Shown here piece by piece: positions 1 through 11,394 of a stretch of DNA of 64,000 bases; the first letter of the stretch is position 1, and the number at the start of each line of letters is the position of its first letter. This DNA comes from Demequina sediminis. Its GTDB lineage: Bacteria; Actinomycetota; Actinomycetes; Actinomycetales; Demequinaceae. The notes beneath the pieces were generated by a model. The model saw only the letters and a program-made list of their open reading frames with translations. It was not told the DNA's origin and made no database searches. A program made the position numbers and the translations under genes. The stretch spans positions 2,232,001 through 2,296,000 of the forward strand of contig NZ_AP027736.1 in NCBI RefSeq assembly GCF_030296675.1. The letters run 5' to 3'.

Positions 1-186
1 GCCCGCCATGAGCACCGCGGAGGACGCGCGCCGCCTCGACGCGCGCAGCAGCAGCGGCCAGCCGAGCCCGAGCAGGATGGTCATCGCGAACACGGCGACC
101 GCGAGATACCGCGGTCCCAGGAATCCCGCGACGGCCACGACGGCAGCCGCTGCGGCGCCGATGGTCGCCCGAGTGGTGGGAAGCAT
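1..186 (-). CDS. N-terminal part of a small membrane protein (runs off window)
   Basis: An open frame on the minus strand starts at ATG 186 (MLPTTRATIG...) and is still open at base 1, so only the first 62 residues are visible. They contain two hydrophobic stretches separated by a short GPRY turn, followed by an Arg-rich patch (RASRRR), so an integral membrane protein with at least two helices is likely. It is divergent from glnR, whose start is 57 bases away. I do not recognise the family from this fragment. Confidence is in the reading frame, not in any function. Confidence 0.6.
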   Translation of the reverse strand, partial: MLPTTRATIGAAAAAVVAVAGFLGPRYLAVAVFAMTILLGLGWPLLLRASRRRASSAVLMAG

Positions 187-243
187 GGGCGTTAGTGTCT
201 CAGACGGCGCCCCGCTAGAGTGAAGCCAAAATCGGAGGTGGGA

Positions 244-954
244 ATGGCAGACCTGCTCGTGCTCACGCCGTCAGGCGACGGCGCGACCGAGGTCTTGCCC
301 GCTCTCGCCCTGCTGTCCCATCGCACCCGTGTGGTCGCGCCGGAGCCGTCGGCGATGCTTGACGCCATGGACGCCGATGTCCTGATTGTCGACGCGCGCA
401 CCGACCTCGCCGAGGCGCGCAATAACTGCAACCTCATCCAGGTCACCGGGGTCGCGGTGCCGCTCCTGCTGGTGTTGCGCGAGGGCGGCATGTCGATCGT
501 CAACGCGGACTGGGGAGCCTCCGACGTGGTGCTGTCGGACGCCGCGCCCGCCGAGGTCGAGGCGCGCATTCGCCTGTTGATCGGCCGCGCGAACGCCGCA
601 GACCCGCTGGACCGGGTCGCCGAGTTCTCGTCGGGCGAGCTCACCGTGGACGTCGGTGGGTACACGGCCCGTCTCAAGGGCGTCCCGCTCGACCTCACCT
701 ACAAGGAGTTCGAGCTCCTCAAGTACCTCATGCAGCACCCGGGGCGCGTCTACACCCGCGACCAGCTGCTGCAGGAGGTGTGGGGCTTCGACTACTACGG
801 CGGCACCCGCACCGTCGACGTTCACGTGCGGCGCCTGCGCGCCAAGCTGGGCGCCGAGCACGAGCAGCTGATCGGCACCGTGCGCAACGTGGGATACCGC
901 TTCGACCCGCCGCAACCCGCGCGCGGCGCGGCGCACGAGGCCGCCGCGCGGTAA
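244..954 (+). CDS. glnR: GlnR-type OmpR-family nitrogen regulator
   Basis: The protein has 236 residues: an N-terminal receiver-like domain (about 1-120) and a C-terminal winged-helix DNA-binding domain (about 140-228, with [13 protein letters not shown] and [15 protein letters not shown]). The receiver is atypical, with motifs TEVLPAL, LIVDAR and ADWG matching GlnR, an orphan regulator not driven by a classical sensor kinase; no histidine kinase lies beside it here. In actinobacteria GlnR controls ammonium transport and glutamine synthetase genes. ATG 244 is chosen because GGAGG at 235-239 lies at ideal spacing; the frame is open further upstream but without a ribosome site. Family assignment is strong; the target genes are not in this window. 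Confidence 0.9.
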   Translation: MADLLVLTPSGDGATEVLPALALLSHRTRVVAPEPSAMLDAMDADVLIVDARTDLAEARNNCNLIQVTGVAVPLLLVLREGGMSIVNADWGASDVVLSDAAPAEVEARIRLLIGRANAADPLDRVAEFSSGELTVDVGGYTARLKGVPLDLTYKEFELLKYLMQHPGRVYTRDQLLQEVWGFDYYGGTRTVDVHVRRLRAKLGAEHEQLIGTVRNVGYRFDPPQPARGAAHEAAAR

Positions 955-993
955 GCGCGGGGTCAGCCCGCGGTCAGCCTGTCTGGGCGCCGG

Positions 994-1695
994 TCAGCGC
1001 TCCTGGCGCACCTTCGCGCCCGGGGCCGACGGGCACAGCGCGGCGATCTCGCACGACCCGCACTGGGGGGACCGCGCGGTGCAGCGCCGCCGGCCGTGGA
1101 AAATCACGCGGTGAGACCAGAGGGTCCACTCGCGTCGCTCGATGAGCGCCATGAGGTCACGCTCGACCACGACGGGATCCTCGTTGACCGTGAGGCCCAG
1201 CCGGCGCGCGAGCCGGCCCATGTGGGTGTCCACCGTGATCCCTGGGATCCCGAACGCGTTGCCGAGCACGACGTTGGCGGTCTTGCGGCCCACGCCGCGC
1301 AGGGTCACCAGGTCGCTCTGGCGGCCAGGGACGACACCCCCGAAGCGCTCGACGATGTCTCGGCTGAGTCCCAGCAGGGACTCGGCCTTCGAGCGGAAGA
1401 AGCCGGTGGGACGGATCAGTTCCTCGAGGGTGTCGCGATCGGCGGAGGCCATGGTCGCGGCATCCGGATAGCGGGCGAACAGCGCGGGCGTCACCTGGTT
1501 GACGCGCACGTCCGTGCACTGCGCGCTCAGCACGGTCGCCACGAGCAGCTCGAACGGATTGCGGTAGTCCAGTTCGCAGTGTGCGTCGGGGTACACCTCC
1601 GCGAGCGCGCGATTGATGGTGCGCGCCCGGCGCACCAGCGCCACCGGCGGCGCAGTCTGCGCATCGGTGGCGATGGTGAGGGTGCGGCCGGCCAT
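994..1695 (-). CDS. nth: endonuclease III (base-excision DNA glycosylase/AP lyase)
   Basis: This enzyme removes oxidised pyrimidines from DNA and nicks the abasic site. Visible features are the helix-hairpin-helix [14 protein letters not shown] with the catalytic Lys, the catalytic Asp in [13 protein letters not shown], and a C-terminal iron-sulfur loop with four Cys spaced C-x6-C-x2-C-x5-C. At about 233 residues it is near the usual length. The start is ATG 1695 or the in-frame GTG 1701, giving MAMAGR or MAGR. It converges on glnR and is divergent from the small gene at 1788. Nth next to crp is a common actinobacterial arrangement. Confidence 0.93.
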   Translation of the reverse strand: MAGRTLTIATDAQTAPPVALVRRARTINRALAEVYPDAHCELDYRNPFELLVATVLSAQCTDVRVNQVTPALFARYPDAATMASADRDTLEELIRPTGFFRSKAESLLGLSRDIVERFGGVVPGRQSDLVTLRGVGRKTANVVLGNAFGIPGITVDTHMGRLARRLGLTVNEDPVVVERDLMALIERREWTLWSHRVIFHGRRRCTARSPQCGSCEIAALCPSAPGAKVRQER

Positions 1696-1787
1696 GGCCA
1701 CACCCTAGCGACCGCTCAAGACGAGCCGCCCTCCCGCCGATACATCGGGGGTAGGCGCGCGCGGCGCCGTGGGTGCGGGAGGTATGG

Positions 1788-2192
1788 GTGGTCACGACAG
1801 TGGCGGCGGACGTCATCGCAGACCTCCGGCAACGACGCCGAGACATGCGGAGGGAACTCGCGCGCGTGCGCTGGTGGCGGCGACTCCTTCATGCCCGCCG
1901 CGATCTCGCCGTTGCCTTTCTCGCCCAGCCGGCCCAGGCATCGTCCACCGGCCTCCATCTGTCGTGGGAGGCGCTCGCGGCTGGAGCGCCCACGCCGGCC
2001 GAGCTGGGTGCGGCCGCGTGGCCCGACGCCTCCGCCTTCTCCGTGTCGACGATCGAGGAGATCGACGCGCTCGATGCGCGGGTCGAGGCCTACGAGGCTC
2101 GTCTGGCGGCGACCCTTGATAATGTGACCGCGCAGATGGTGCGCGCATTGACGCAGGCCCATCGCACCCCATCGGTGACGAAGGAGGGCTGA
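1788..2192 (+). CDS. hypothetical protein upstream of crp
   Basis: This 134-residue protein has no family I recognise. The N-terminal half is Arg-rich and helical (DLRQRRRDMRRELARVRWWRRLLHARRD); the rest is Ala-rich and likely helical, with an acidic segment near VSTIEEIDALDARVEAYE that could form a short coiled coil. There is no signal peptide and no clear membrane span. GTG 1788 is chosen because GGGAGG (1777-1782) precedes it by five bases. The stop is separated from the crp start by one base, so the two genes are almost surely co-transcribed and translationally coupled. The role is unknown; a partner or modulator of the downstream regulator is only a guess from position. Confidence 0.7.
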   Translation: MVTTVAADVIADLRQRRRDMRRELARVRWWRRLLHARRDLAVAFLAQPAQASSTGLHLSWEALAAGAPTPAELGAAAWPDASAFSVSTIEEIDALDARVEAYEARLAATLDNVTAQMVRALTQAHRTPSVTKEG

Positions 2193-2193
2193 C

Positions 2194-2886
2194 ATGGCCG
2201 ACGCGGCCCGCGAAGAGCAGCTGCTTCGCTCGTCGCCGCTGTTCGGCGGCATGGATGCCACCAGCGCGCGCTCGCTGATCGCCCAGATGCGCCGTCGCGA
2301 GTTGGCCAAGGGCGACACGATTTTCCACGAGGGCGACGACGGCCACGCGCTCTACGTCGTCGTCAAGGGCAAGGTCAAGCTGGCCCGCACCGCGCGGGAC
2401 GGGCGCGAGAACCTGCTCGCGCTGCTGGGGGTGGGCGACATGGTCGGGGAGCTCTCCGTCTTCGACCCGGGCCCGCGGCTGTCGCGCGCCCACGCCGTCG
2501 AGGAGACCGTCGTCTTCGAACTGCCCAAGGCGGTCCTCGACGAGTGGCTCGACGACCACCTCGAGATGTCGCGGCACCTCTTGCGGGCGCTCGCGCAGCG
2601 CATCAGGCGTCAGTCGCTCTCCATGGCCGACCTCGTGTTCTCGGACGTCCCTGGCCGCGTCGCGAAGGCGATCCTGGACCTCGGCCACCGCTTCGGCCGC
2701 ATGGAGCGCGGTCACGTCACGGTGCGCCACGGGCTCACGCAGGAGGAGCTCGCTCAGCTTGTGGGTGCCTCGCGAGAGACGGTCAACAAGGCGCTCGCGG
2801 ACTTCGCGTCGCGTGGATGGATCGACGTCCACATCGGCGCGGTGGAGGTCTGCGAGCCGGACCGGCTGCGGGCGCGCTCGCGCTAG
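2194..2886 (+). CDS. crp: Crp/GlxR-type cAMP-binding global regulator
   Basis: This 230-residue Crp/Fnr-family factor has an N-terminal cyclic-nucleotide domain (about 15-130) with the phosphate-binding-cassette-like stretch GELSVFDPGPRLSRAHA, a dimerisation helix, and a C-terminal winged helix-turn-helix (TQEELAQLVGASRETVNKAL, about 178-197). The GELSVFDPGPR form is typical of actinobacterial Crp/GlxR, which bind TGTGA-N6-TCACA-like sites. It follows the small gene at 1788 by one base. There are no Cys clusters, so an FNR oxygen sensor is excluded. Assignment to Crp/GlxR is strong; the regulon cannot be read here. Confidence 0.92.
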   Translation: MADAAREEQLLRSSPLFGGMDATSARSLIAQMRRRELAKGDTIFHEGDDGHALYVVVKGKVKLARTARDGRENLLALLGVGDMVGELSVFDPGPRLSRAHAVEETVVFELPKAVLDEWLDDHLEMSRHLLRALAQRIRRQSLSMADLVFSDVPGRVAKAILDLGHRFGRMERGHVTVRHGLTQEELAQLVGASRETVNKALADFASRGWIDVHIGAVEVCEPDRLRARSR

Positions 2887-2904
2887 GCCAGCCTGCCGCG
2901 GCGG

Positions 2905-3378
2905 CTATAGCGGGCGCAGCGCGACCGTGATCTCGACCTCGACCGGCGCGCCGAGCGGCAACGACGCGACGCCCACCGCGGAGCGGGCATGGCGGCCGGC
3001 CTCGCCGAAGACCTCGACCATGAGGCTCGACGCGCCGTTGATGACCGCTGGCTGGGCCGTGAATCCCGGGGCCGAGGCGACAAAGCCCGTCACCTTCACC
3101 ACGGACTCGATCGCGTCGAGCCCACCGGCGGCCTGGGCGGCCGCCGCAAGGGCATTGAGCGCACACTGGCGGGCGCACTCGGTCGCGCGCTCGGGAGTGA
3201 CGTCGCCGGTCCGCTGGCCCACGAGTCCCACCGCCAGCAGATCGCCCTCGAGGAGCGGCAGCTGACCCGAGGTGTGGATCAGGTCGCCGTGGCGCCGCGC
3301 GGGCACGTAGGTCCCGACGGGGGTCGCCACCTCGGGAAGCGACAGGCCCAGCGCGGCGAGCCGCTGCGATGCCGACAC
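2905..3378 (-). CDS. RidA/YjgF family protein (putative enamine/imine deaminase)
   Basis: This 157-residue Rid-family protein follows the usual fold order: VATPVGTYVPARRHGDLIHTSGQLPL near the N-terminus, then ATECARQCALNALAAA, and VKVTGFVASAPGF toward the C-terminus. Rid proteins hydrolyse reactive enamines or imines released by PLP enzymes, but subgroups vary. I see no clear R-x-C-V active-site signature of archetypal RidA, so the catalytic activity is uncertain. GTG 3378 starts two bases after the DUF4177 stop on the same strand, so the pair forms one operon. It converges on crp. Confidence 0.85.
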   Translation of the reverse strand: MSASQRLAALGLSLPEVATPVGTYVPARRHGDLIHTSGQLPLLEGDLLAVGLVGQRTGDVTPERATECARQCALNALAAAAQAAGGLDAIESVVKVTGFVASAPGFTAQPAVINGASSLMVEVFGEAGRHARSAVGVASLPLGAPVEVEITVALRPL

Positions 3379-3380
3379 GA

Positions 3381-3542
3381 CTACGCCTGCTCGCGCGGGC
3401 GCTTGAGGTAGGCGACCAGCCCGCCGGTGGGCCCGGTGACCACCTGAACGAGCTCCCAGCCGTCCTCTCCCCACTGGTCGAGAATCTGCTTGGTAACATG
3501 GTCGATCAACGGCACGGTCGCGTACTCCCACGTGGTTCTCAT
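3381..3542 (-). CDS. small DUF4177-like protein
   Basis: A 53-residue protein beginning MRTTWEYATVPLIDH and ending LKRPREQA. The pattern of an N-terminal WEYATVPL strand, a central WGEDGWELVQVV helix-strand, and a terminal VAYLKRP matches the short DUF4177-type proteins often found directly before a Rid-family gene in actinobacteria. It has no signal or membrane segment and is presumably cytoplasmic. The stop (3381) is two bases from the downstream RidA start. The biochemical role is unknown for the family. Confidence 0.8.
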   Translation of the reverse strand: MRTTWEYATVPLIDHVTKQILDQWGEDGWELVQVVTGPTGGLVAYLKRPREQA

Positions 3543-3616
3543 GTTCCGAAGCCTAACGCGCGCGACCGCGCACCTCCTCGATACCGGCCCACACGGGGCT
3601 GACTTAAGGTTGTTGC

Positions 3617-6198
3617 ATGTCTCGGTCCTCCCGACGTCCCCGCACGAAGGTGACCTTTGTCCAGTTGGTCACGGCACTCGCGCTCTTTGTGGTGCTGTCG
3701 ATCATGGGCGGCTTCCTGGTCGCGGGGCTCGCCCTGCCTGCGGTGACGGTCGCGGGATCCGCCGCCGAGGGCTCGGCCGAACTCTTCGAGGAGCTGCCGC
3801 AGGAGCTGAGCGCGGTGCGCCTGCCGCAGCAGTCAAACATCTACGACCGCACCGGCGAGAACCTGCTCGCGACGTTCTACTCGCAGAACCGTGTCGTGGT
3901 GCCGCTCGAGCGGATCTCGCCGTGGCTGCAGAAGGCCGTGGTGTCGATCGAGGACAAGCGCTTCTGGGAGCACCACGGCGTCGACGGCGAGGGCCTGATG
4001 CGCGCGGCCTACATCAACCTCACGTCGCCCAACTCGCCCGGCGCCTCGACGCTTACGCAGCAGCTCGTGAAGAACACGCTTCTCCAGCAGGCGATCGCGA
4101 ACGAGGACGAGGAGGCCGAGGAGTCCGCGACCGAGGTGTCCCTGTCCCGCAAGATCCGCGAATGGCGACTCGCGCTCGCTCTCGAGGAGAACCTCGACCA
4201 CGAGTACGGGATCGAGTGCGACCCCGAGGACCTGGCCGTCGATTGCGGTAAGGAGCAGGTGATCGAGCAGTACCTCAACATCGCGCAGTTCGGCTCGAAC
4301 ACCTATGGTGCCGAGGCCGCCGCGCAGCTGTACTTCTCGAAGTCCGCCGCCGACCTCACCGCGATCGAGGCGGCGACCATCGCCGGCATCACGCAGAACC
4401 CCTCGCGCTGGGACCCCATCCGCTACCCCGAGAACGCGAAGAACCGCCGCGACACCGTGCTGTTCACGATGTACGAGCAGGAGTACATCACCGAGGCCGA
4501 GTTCGACGAGTTCACGTCGATCCCGGTCGAGGACACGCTGCGCGTGTCCAGCCCCAAGTTCTCGTGCGTTGCCGCGGCGGATGCCCCGTTCTTCTGCGAC
4601 TACGTCACCAAGATCATTCGCGATGATGCCGTCTTCAACCAGGAGGGCGCCGAGCTCACCGGGGCGGACCTCCTCTACCGCGGTGGCCTCGACGTCATCA
4701 CGACGCTCGACCTGTCGAAGCAGCGCGCGGCCAACGCGGCGCTGCGGGACGCGCTGCCCGCGAACGACCCGAGCGGCTGGGCGATGGCCATGGTGTCGCT
4801 CGACCCCGAGACCGGCCAGATCCTCGCGATGTCGCAGAGCAAGACGTTCGACCCGTCCGCCGAGGAGGAGGGCTCGACCGCGATCAACTACTCCGTAGAC
4901 CGCGAGTGGGGCGGATCGCGCGGCTTCTCGCCCGGATCGACCTTCAAGCCCGTCATCCTGGCGGAGTGGCTCAAGAGCGGCCACGCGCTGATGCAGAACG
5001 TCGACGGGCGTGAGCAGGAGTACCAGCCCGAGTCGTGGGAGGCCTCGTGCCTCGATGGCCTCGCGACGGGTGACACCTGGAAGCCGGGCAACGTCGAGGG
5101 CGCGAGGGCCTACCAGCAGTCTGTGCTTCAGGCGACCGCGAACTCGGTCAACACCGCCTACGTCAACATGACCAACCAGCTCGACCTGTGCGCGATCCGC
5201 GACACCGCCGGAGCACTCGGTTTCGAGCGCGCGGATGGCAAGGACTTCGAGATCACCCCGACGATGTCGCTCGGTACCCAAAATGCCTCGCCGCTGTCGA
5301 TGGCGCAGGTGGCCCAGGTGTTCGCGAATGAGGGCGTCCGCTGCGACCCGCTCGCGATCCTCGCGGTGACGGATGCCGACGGCAACGAGCTCGAGGTGCC
5401 GCAGCAGAACTGCGAGCGCGTGATCGAGAAGGAGGTCGCCGACGGCGTCGCGTACGCGATGCAGGAGGTGATGAAGAACGGCTCGGGCCGCGACGTGAAC
5501 ATCGCGGACGGGCGCCCCTCGGCGGGCAAGACCGGAACCGCCCAGCTCAACGCGCACACGTGGTTCATGGGCTTCACGCCCAACCTGGTCGCGACCGTGT
5601 GGCTGGGCAACCCCAACGTCGACGAGCCGGGTCGGAACATCCGCCTCAACGGGGTGTTCCACGATGTCCTCTACGGATCCACCATCGCGGCTCCCACGTG
5701 GAAGGCGTACATGGACAAGGCCCTCGAGGGCATGCCCGTCGAGAACTTCCCTGCACCCACCGACGAGATCCTCTACGGCAAGCCGATCCCGGTGCCGTCG
5801 ATCGTCGGACTCACGGAGGACGAGGCACGCGACGTCCTGGCCAAGGCCGGCTTCCGCCTCGCTGCCGAGGGCTCGCGCCGGTACTCGACGCAGACCCCGG
5901 GCACGATCATCGGTCAGTCGCCCAGCGCGGGCTACAACTACCTGCCGGGCTCGACCGTCAACTTCACGGTGGCCACCGACACCATGCCCGGTTGGTACAC
6001 CAACTGGCCCTCGGGATGGGACCCGAACGTCGCACCCGACGACTGGTGGGGGACACGTGGCCGCCCGCCGAGTTCAAGGACAACCCGCCCGCGGGCTGGC
6101 CGAGTGACGAGGATGAGGAGCCGGGTCCAGGGGACAACCCCGGGCCGGGCAACGGCAACGGCAACGGCAACGGTAACAACGACAACGGCAGCGACTGA
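3617..6198 (+). CDS. ponA: class A penicillin-binding protein with PASTA domain (one-base undercall near 6048)
   Basis: A bifunctional peptidoglycan synthase. A short cytoplasmic tail and a TM helix (about 10-45) precede a GT51 glycosyltransferase domain (SIEDKRFWEHHGVDGEG; TLTQQLVKN), a transpeptidase domain with SxxK (STFK, about residue 440), SVN and KTGT (about 637), and one PASTA repeat (PIPVPSIVGLTEDEAR...). The frame as printed breaks after DDWWG at the G run 6048-6052. Restoring one G gives a natural acidic Pro/Gly/Asn tail ending NNDNGSD at 6198, two bases before the phosphoesterase. The long C-terminal tail up to 6442 in the printed frame overlaps that gene and is artefactual. It inserts new cell wall; PASTA domains bind muropeptides in Stk/PknB-type proteins. 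Confidence 0.9.
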
Positions 6199-6200
6199 CC

Positions 6201-7103
6201 ATGGCGAAGCGCGCTCTCCTGGGGCTGGCCGCCGCGGCGGGTGCCGGGCTGGTCTGGGGCCTCGCGGAGGCGCACGCCTACACCGTGCGCCGCTACGAGG
6301 TGCCTGTCCTGCCCGCCGGCACGCGTCCGGTGCGCATCCTGCAGCTGTCGGACCTGCACATGACGCCGTCGCAGCGCGGCAAGGTCGCCTGGGTCAGGTC
6401 GCTCGCGCGCGAGAACGTCGACGCGGTCATCACGACGGGTGACAACCTCGCGCATGTGGATGCCGTCCCGACCGTGCTTGAGGCGCTGGAGCCGCTGCTC
6501 GACAAGCCCGGCGCGTTCGTCCTGGGCTCCAACGACTACTTCGGCCCCCACCCCAAGAACCCGTTCACGTACTTCGTCAGCCCCACGCGCGTCAGGCGCT
6601 CGCCGACCGTGCTCCCCACGGGCGATCTCATCGCGGGCCTCACGGGGGCCGGATGGGTCGATCTCGACAACGCGCGCGGATCCCTGACGGCAGGTGGCGC
6701 GGTGCTCGACCTGGTGGGCCTCGACGACCCTCACATCGGTCGCGACGCCATGCCCGCGCCCGCGGACAGGCCCGCGGACGCGGATGCCCGCATCGGCGTG
6801 GTGCACGCTCCCTACCGCCGTGCCCTCGACCTGCTGTCCGCCGACGGCGCGGACCTCATCCTCGCCGGGCACACCCATGGCGGCCAGGTGTGCGTCCCCT
6901 TCTACGGCGCGCTGGTCACCAACTGCGACCTGGACACGAGCCGCGCGAGCGGCCTGCACGGCTGGCCGGGAGTGCGTCCCGAGTCGGGCGGCACGGGCAC
7001 CTATGTGCACGTCTCGGCGGGGCTGGGCACCTCGCCGTATGCGCCGGTGCGATTCGCGTGCCGTCCCGAGGCGAGCATCCTCACGCTCGTCCCGCGCGGC
7101 TAA
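6201..7103 (+). CDS. membrane-anchored metallophosphoesterase (YkuE/YaeI-like)
   Basis: A 300-residue calcineurin-fold phosphoesterase. An N-terminal hydrophobic helix (ALLGLAAAAGAGLVWGLAEA) anchors it or serves as a signal. Metal-binding motifs occur in order: LQLSDLHM (D-x-H), TTGDN (GDN), LGSNDY (replacing GNHD), and AGHTHGGQ (GHTH). This order is typical of two-metal phosphoesterases that act on lipid or nucleotide phosphates; the substrate is not determinable. It starts two bases after the corrected ponA stop, an arrangement widespread in actinobacteria, which suggests an envelope role. Translation is probably coupled to ponA. Confidence 0.88.
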   Translation: MAKRALLGLAAAAGAGLVWGLAEAHAYTVRRYEVPVLPAGTRPVRILQLSDLHMTPSQRGKVAWVRSLARENVDAVITTGDNLAHVDAVPTVLEALEPLLDKPGAFVLGSNDYFGPHPKNPFTYFVSPTRVRRSPTVLPTGDLIAGLTGAGWVDLDNARGSLTAGGAVLDLVGLDDPHIGRDAMPAPADRPADADARIGVVHAPYRRALDLLSADGADLILAGHTHGGQVCVPFYGALVTNCDLDTSRASGLHGWPGVRPESGGTGTYVHVSAGLGTSPYAPVRFACRPEASILTLVPRG

Positions 7104-7188
7104 GCGGTCGCCGGGCCGCCGCCGGGCGGCCGTGCGCGCGATTTCATGAAACCGCTCGGCGTCCGATATCCTAAGCAGGCTCAAAAAC

Positions 7189-7262
7189 CGGGGTGTGGCG
7201 CAGCTTGGTAGCGCGCGTCGTTCGGGACGACGAGGCCGCAGGTTCAAATCCTGTCACCCCGA
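7189..7262 (+). tRNA. tRNA-Pro (anticodon CGG)
   Basis: The cloverleaf is complete: acceptor CGGGGTG pairs with CACCCCG, the anticodon stem CGTCG/CGACG encloses loop TTCGGGA (anticodon CGG), and the T arm reads GCAGG-TTCAAAT-CCTGT. The discriminator base is A; CCA is not encoded. It is followed closely by a strong hairpin. Confidence 0.96.
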
Positions 7263-7274
7263 CGGTTGAGAGAA

Positions 7275-7300
7275 GGGCCGGATCCATACGGATCCGGCCC
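7275..7300 (+). terminator. hairpin after tRNA-Pro
   Basis: An 11-bp perfect stem, GGGCCGGATCC / GGATCCGGCCC, with loop ATAC, starts 12 bases after the tRNA 3' end and is followed by CTTCTGTGTCTCC. This is most simply an intrinsic terminator. It may also serve the opposite-strand asd operon that ends at 7340. Confidence 0.75.
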
Positions 7301-7339
7301 CTTCTGTGTCTCCTGCGAGGGGACGATGCCCCGCGCGGG

Positions 7340-9653
<2,314 letters not shown>

Positions 9654-9750
9654 GCAAGGCTCCAGGAGGAAATGGGGGGTCCGTGACCGCATGGCGGACA
9701 CGGTGTCTCATTCTAGGGGCACGCGCGCGTGGAGCACCTACGGTGGTCCC

Positions 9751-11283
9751 GTGAGCATCGTCGCATCCCTTCCGTCGTCTCCCGTGGTCACCACCGCCTC
9801 CGGCGCCGTGCGCGGCGCGTGGCGCGAGCATCGTTCCGCCGACGGCTCGGTGAGCCGCGCCGCGATCTTCCTTGGCGTCCCCTACGCCGAGCCGCCCGTG
9901 GGCGAGCGCCGCTTCCTTGCCCCCGTGCCGCGGACTCCCTGGGAGGGCGTGCGGCCGGCGCTCCTCCACGGCGCGACCCCGCAACGGTGGTCGCCGTGGG
10001 ACGACCCGTTCGTGCCCGAGCCCTCGATCCCAGGCACGGACCTGCTCACCCTCGATGTGGGCACCCCCGACCCGAGCCCCGACGCGGGCCTGCCCGTCCT
10101 GGTCTACATCCACGGCGGCGGCTTCGTGGGCGGCTCTCACGCGAGCCCCTGGTACGGAGGGCAGGCGTTCCACCGCGACGGAGTCGTGACGGTCGCACCG
10201 GCCTACCGCTTGGGCTTCGACGGCTTCGGGTGGATCGAGGATGCGCCGCCCAACCGTGGCGTGCTCGACTGGCTCGCCGCGCTCGCGTGGGTGCAGGAGA
10301 ACATCCGCGCGTTCGGCGGCGACCCCGCGCGCGTCACGATCGCAGGCCAGTCCGCCGGCGGCTCGGCGGTGATGCGGCTGCTGACCATGCCCGCGGCGCA
10401 GGGCCTCTTCCGGGCGGTGATGGCGCTGTCGCCCGCGGACATCCCCGTGCGCAGGGACGATGCCGTGGTCGCCGCCGCGCGGGTCGCCGCTGCCCTGGGG
10501 CTGGCGACGACGGCTGCGCCCCGCAGGGCCGACCTCGCGAACGTGCCCGAGGGGCGGATCCTCGCCGCGCAGGACGCCGCGACGGCGCTCGACCCCGGCG
10601 ACCCGCTCGCGGGGGCGATGGGCGGGGCGGGCCTGCCGCTGTCGCCCGTGATCGACGGCGAGCTGGTGCCCACCACCATCGCCGACGCGATCCGTGCCGG
10701 AGTGGGAGACGGCGTGGCGCTGCTCATCGGGTCCACCGCTCACGAGTTCAACGGGGCACTGGGCCACGTGACGGGGCTCGAGGGGGCGGACGCGACAGGC
10801 CTGCTCGCGAAGGGCGGCGTGCCAGAGGCCGAGCGCGCCGCGCTGATCGAGCGCGCCCCCGAGCCGACCCCGGCGTCCGCGGCGGGTCAGGCCCTTACCG
10901 ACGGCCTCTTCCGCCGCCACGTCGCCAGGTGGGCGGGGCAGCGCGCCGCGACCGCGGCATCGTCGCGCACCTGGGCCTACGACTTCCGGTGGGTGAGCCC
11001 CGTGAACGGCTTGTCCTCTCACTGCCTCGACCTCCCGTTCGGCTTCGACGTGCTGCGCGAGCCGACCGCGGTGCGTCGCACGGGACCCGACGCGCCGCAG
11101 CAGCTCGCGGACGCCGTCCACGGCGACTGGCTGTCCATGGTGGTCGACGGCCGGGTCGACGCGCCGGTGCATGCGGACGGTCGCGCGACCGTCGTCTACG
11201 GGCTTCCGCTGCGCGACGTGCGCGTGGGCTACGAGCCGGAGAGCCGCCTGGCGAGCGCGCTCGAGCCCCCACAAATGGGGTAA
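9751..11283 (+). CDS. carboxylesterase type B (alpha/beta hydrolase)
   Basis: This 510-residue protein belongs to the carboxylesterase/para-nitrobenzyl esterase family. Motifs in order: FLGVPYAEPPVGERRF, the oxyanion HGGGF, the nucleophile elbow GQSAGGSA (Ser about residue 200), VQENIRAFGGDP, and a C-terminal His in SSHCLDLPFGFDVL. No signal peptide is visible, so it is probably cytosolic. Start GTG 9751 places the protein at family length; the same frame is open upstream across the lysC promoter region. It is divergent from lysC-asd. The natural substrate is unknown. Confidence 0.9.
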   Translation: MSIVASLPSSPVVTTASGAVRGAWREHRSADGSVSRAAIFLGVPYAEPPVGERRFLAPVPRTPWEGVRPALLHGATPQRWSPWDDPFVPEPSIPGTDLLTLDVGTPDPSPDAGLPVLVYIHGGGFVGGSHASPWYGGQAFHRDGVVTVAPAYRLGFDGFGWIEDAPPNRGVLDWLAALAWVQENIRAFGGDPARVTIAGQSAGGSAVMRLLTMPAAQGLFRAVMALSPADIPVRRDDAVVAAARVAAALGLATTAAPRRADLANVPEGRILAAQDAATALDPGDPLAGAMGGAGLPLSPVIDGELVPTTIADAIRAGVGDGVALLIGSTAHEFNGALGHVTGLEGADATGLLAKGGVPEAERAALIERAPEPTPASAAGQALTDGLFRRHVARWAGQRAATAASSRTWAYDFRWVSPVNGLSSHCLDLPFGFDVLREPTAVRRTGPDAPQQLADAVHGDWLSMVVDGRVDAPVHADGRATVVYGLPLRDVRVGYEPESRLASALEPPQMG

Positions 11284-11297
11284 TCACCTGGGGCACT

Positions 11298-11338
11298 ATC
11301 AGGGGTGTCCCTGATGGCAGCGCGCGACACAGTGTGTC
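11298..11338. promoter_or_regulatory. two inverted repeats before the ABC exporter operon
   Basis: Two dyads lie between the esterase stop and the ABC ATPase: atcagggGTGTccctgat (11298-11315, 7-bp arms) and gacacAGTgtgtc (11326-11338, 5-bp arms, odd centre). Either could be an operator, and the first could also be a weak terminator hairpin for the esterase. No cognate regulator is adjacent. Confidence 0.4.
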
Positions 11339-11394
11339 AGGGTGGGGTGTCGGCTGCGGGCGATCTCCCGCGCCGCGCGAATCTAGGGGGCTCC

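Noticed and set aside
3833-5662. 609-residue minus-strand frame opposite ponA
   Set aside because: High-GC shadow frame, Arg/His/Val-rich and without domains; ponA on the other strand is unmistakable.
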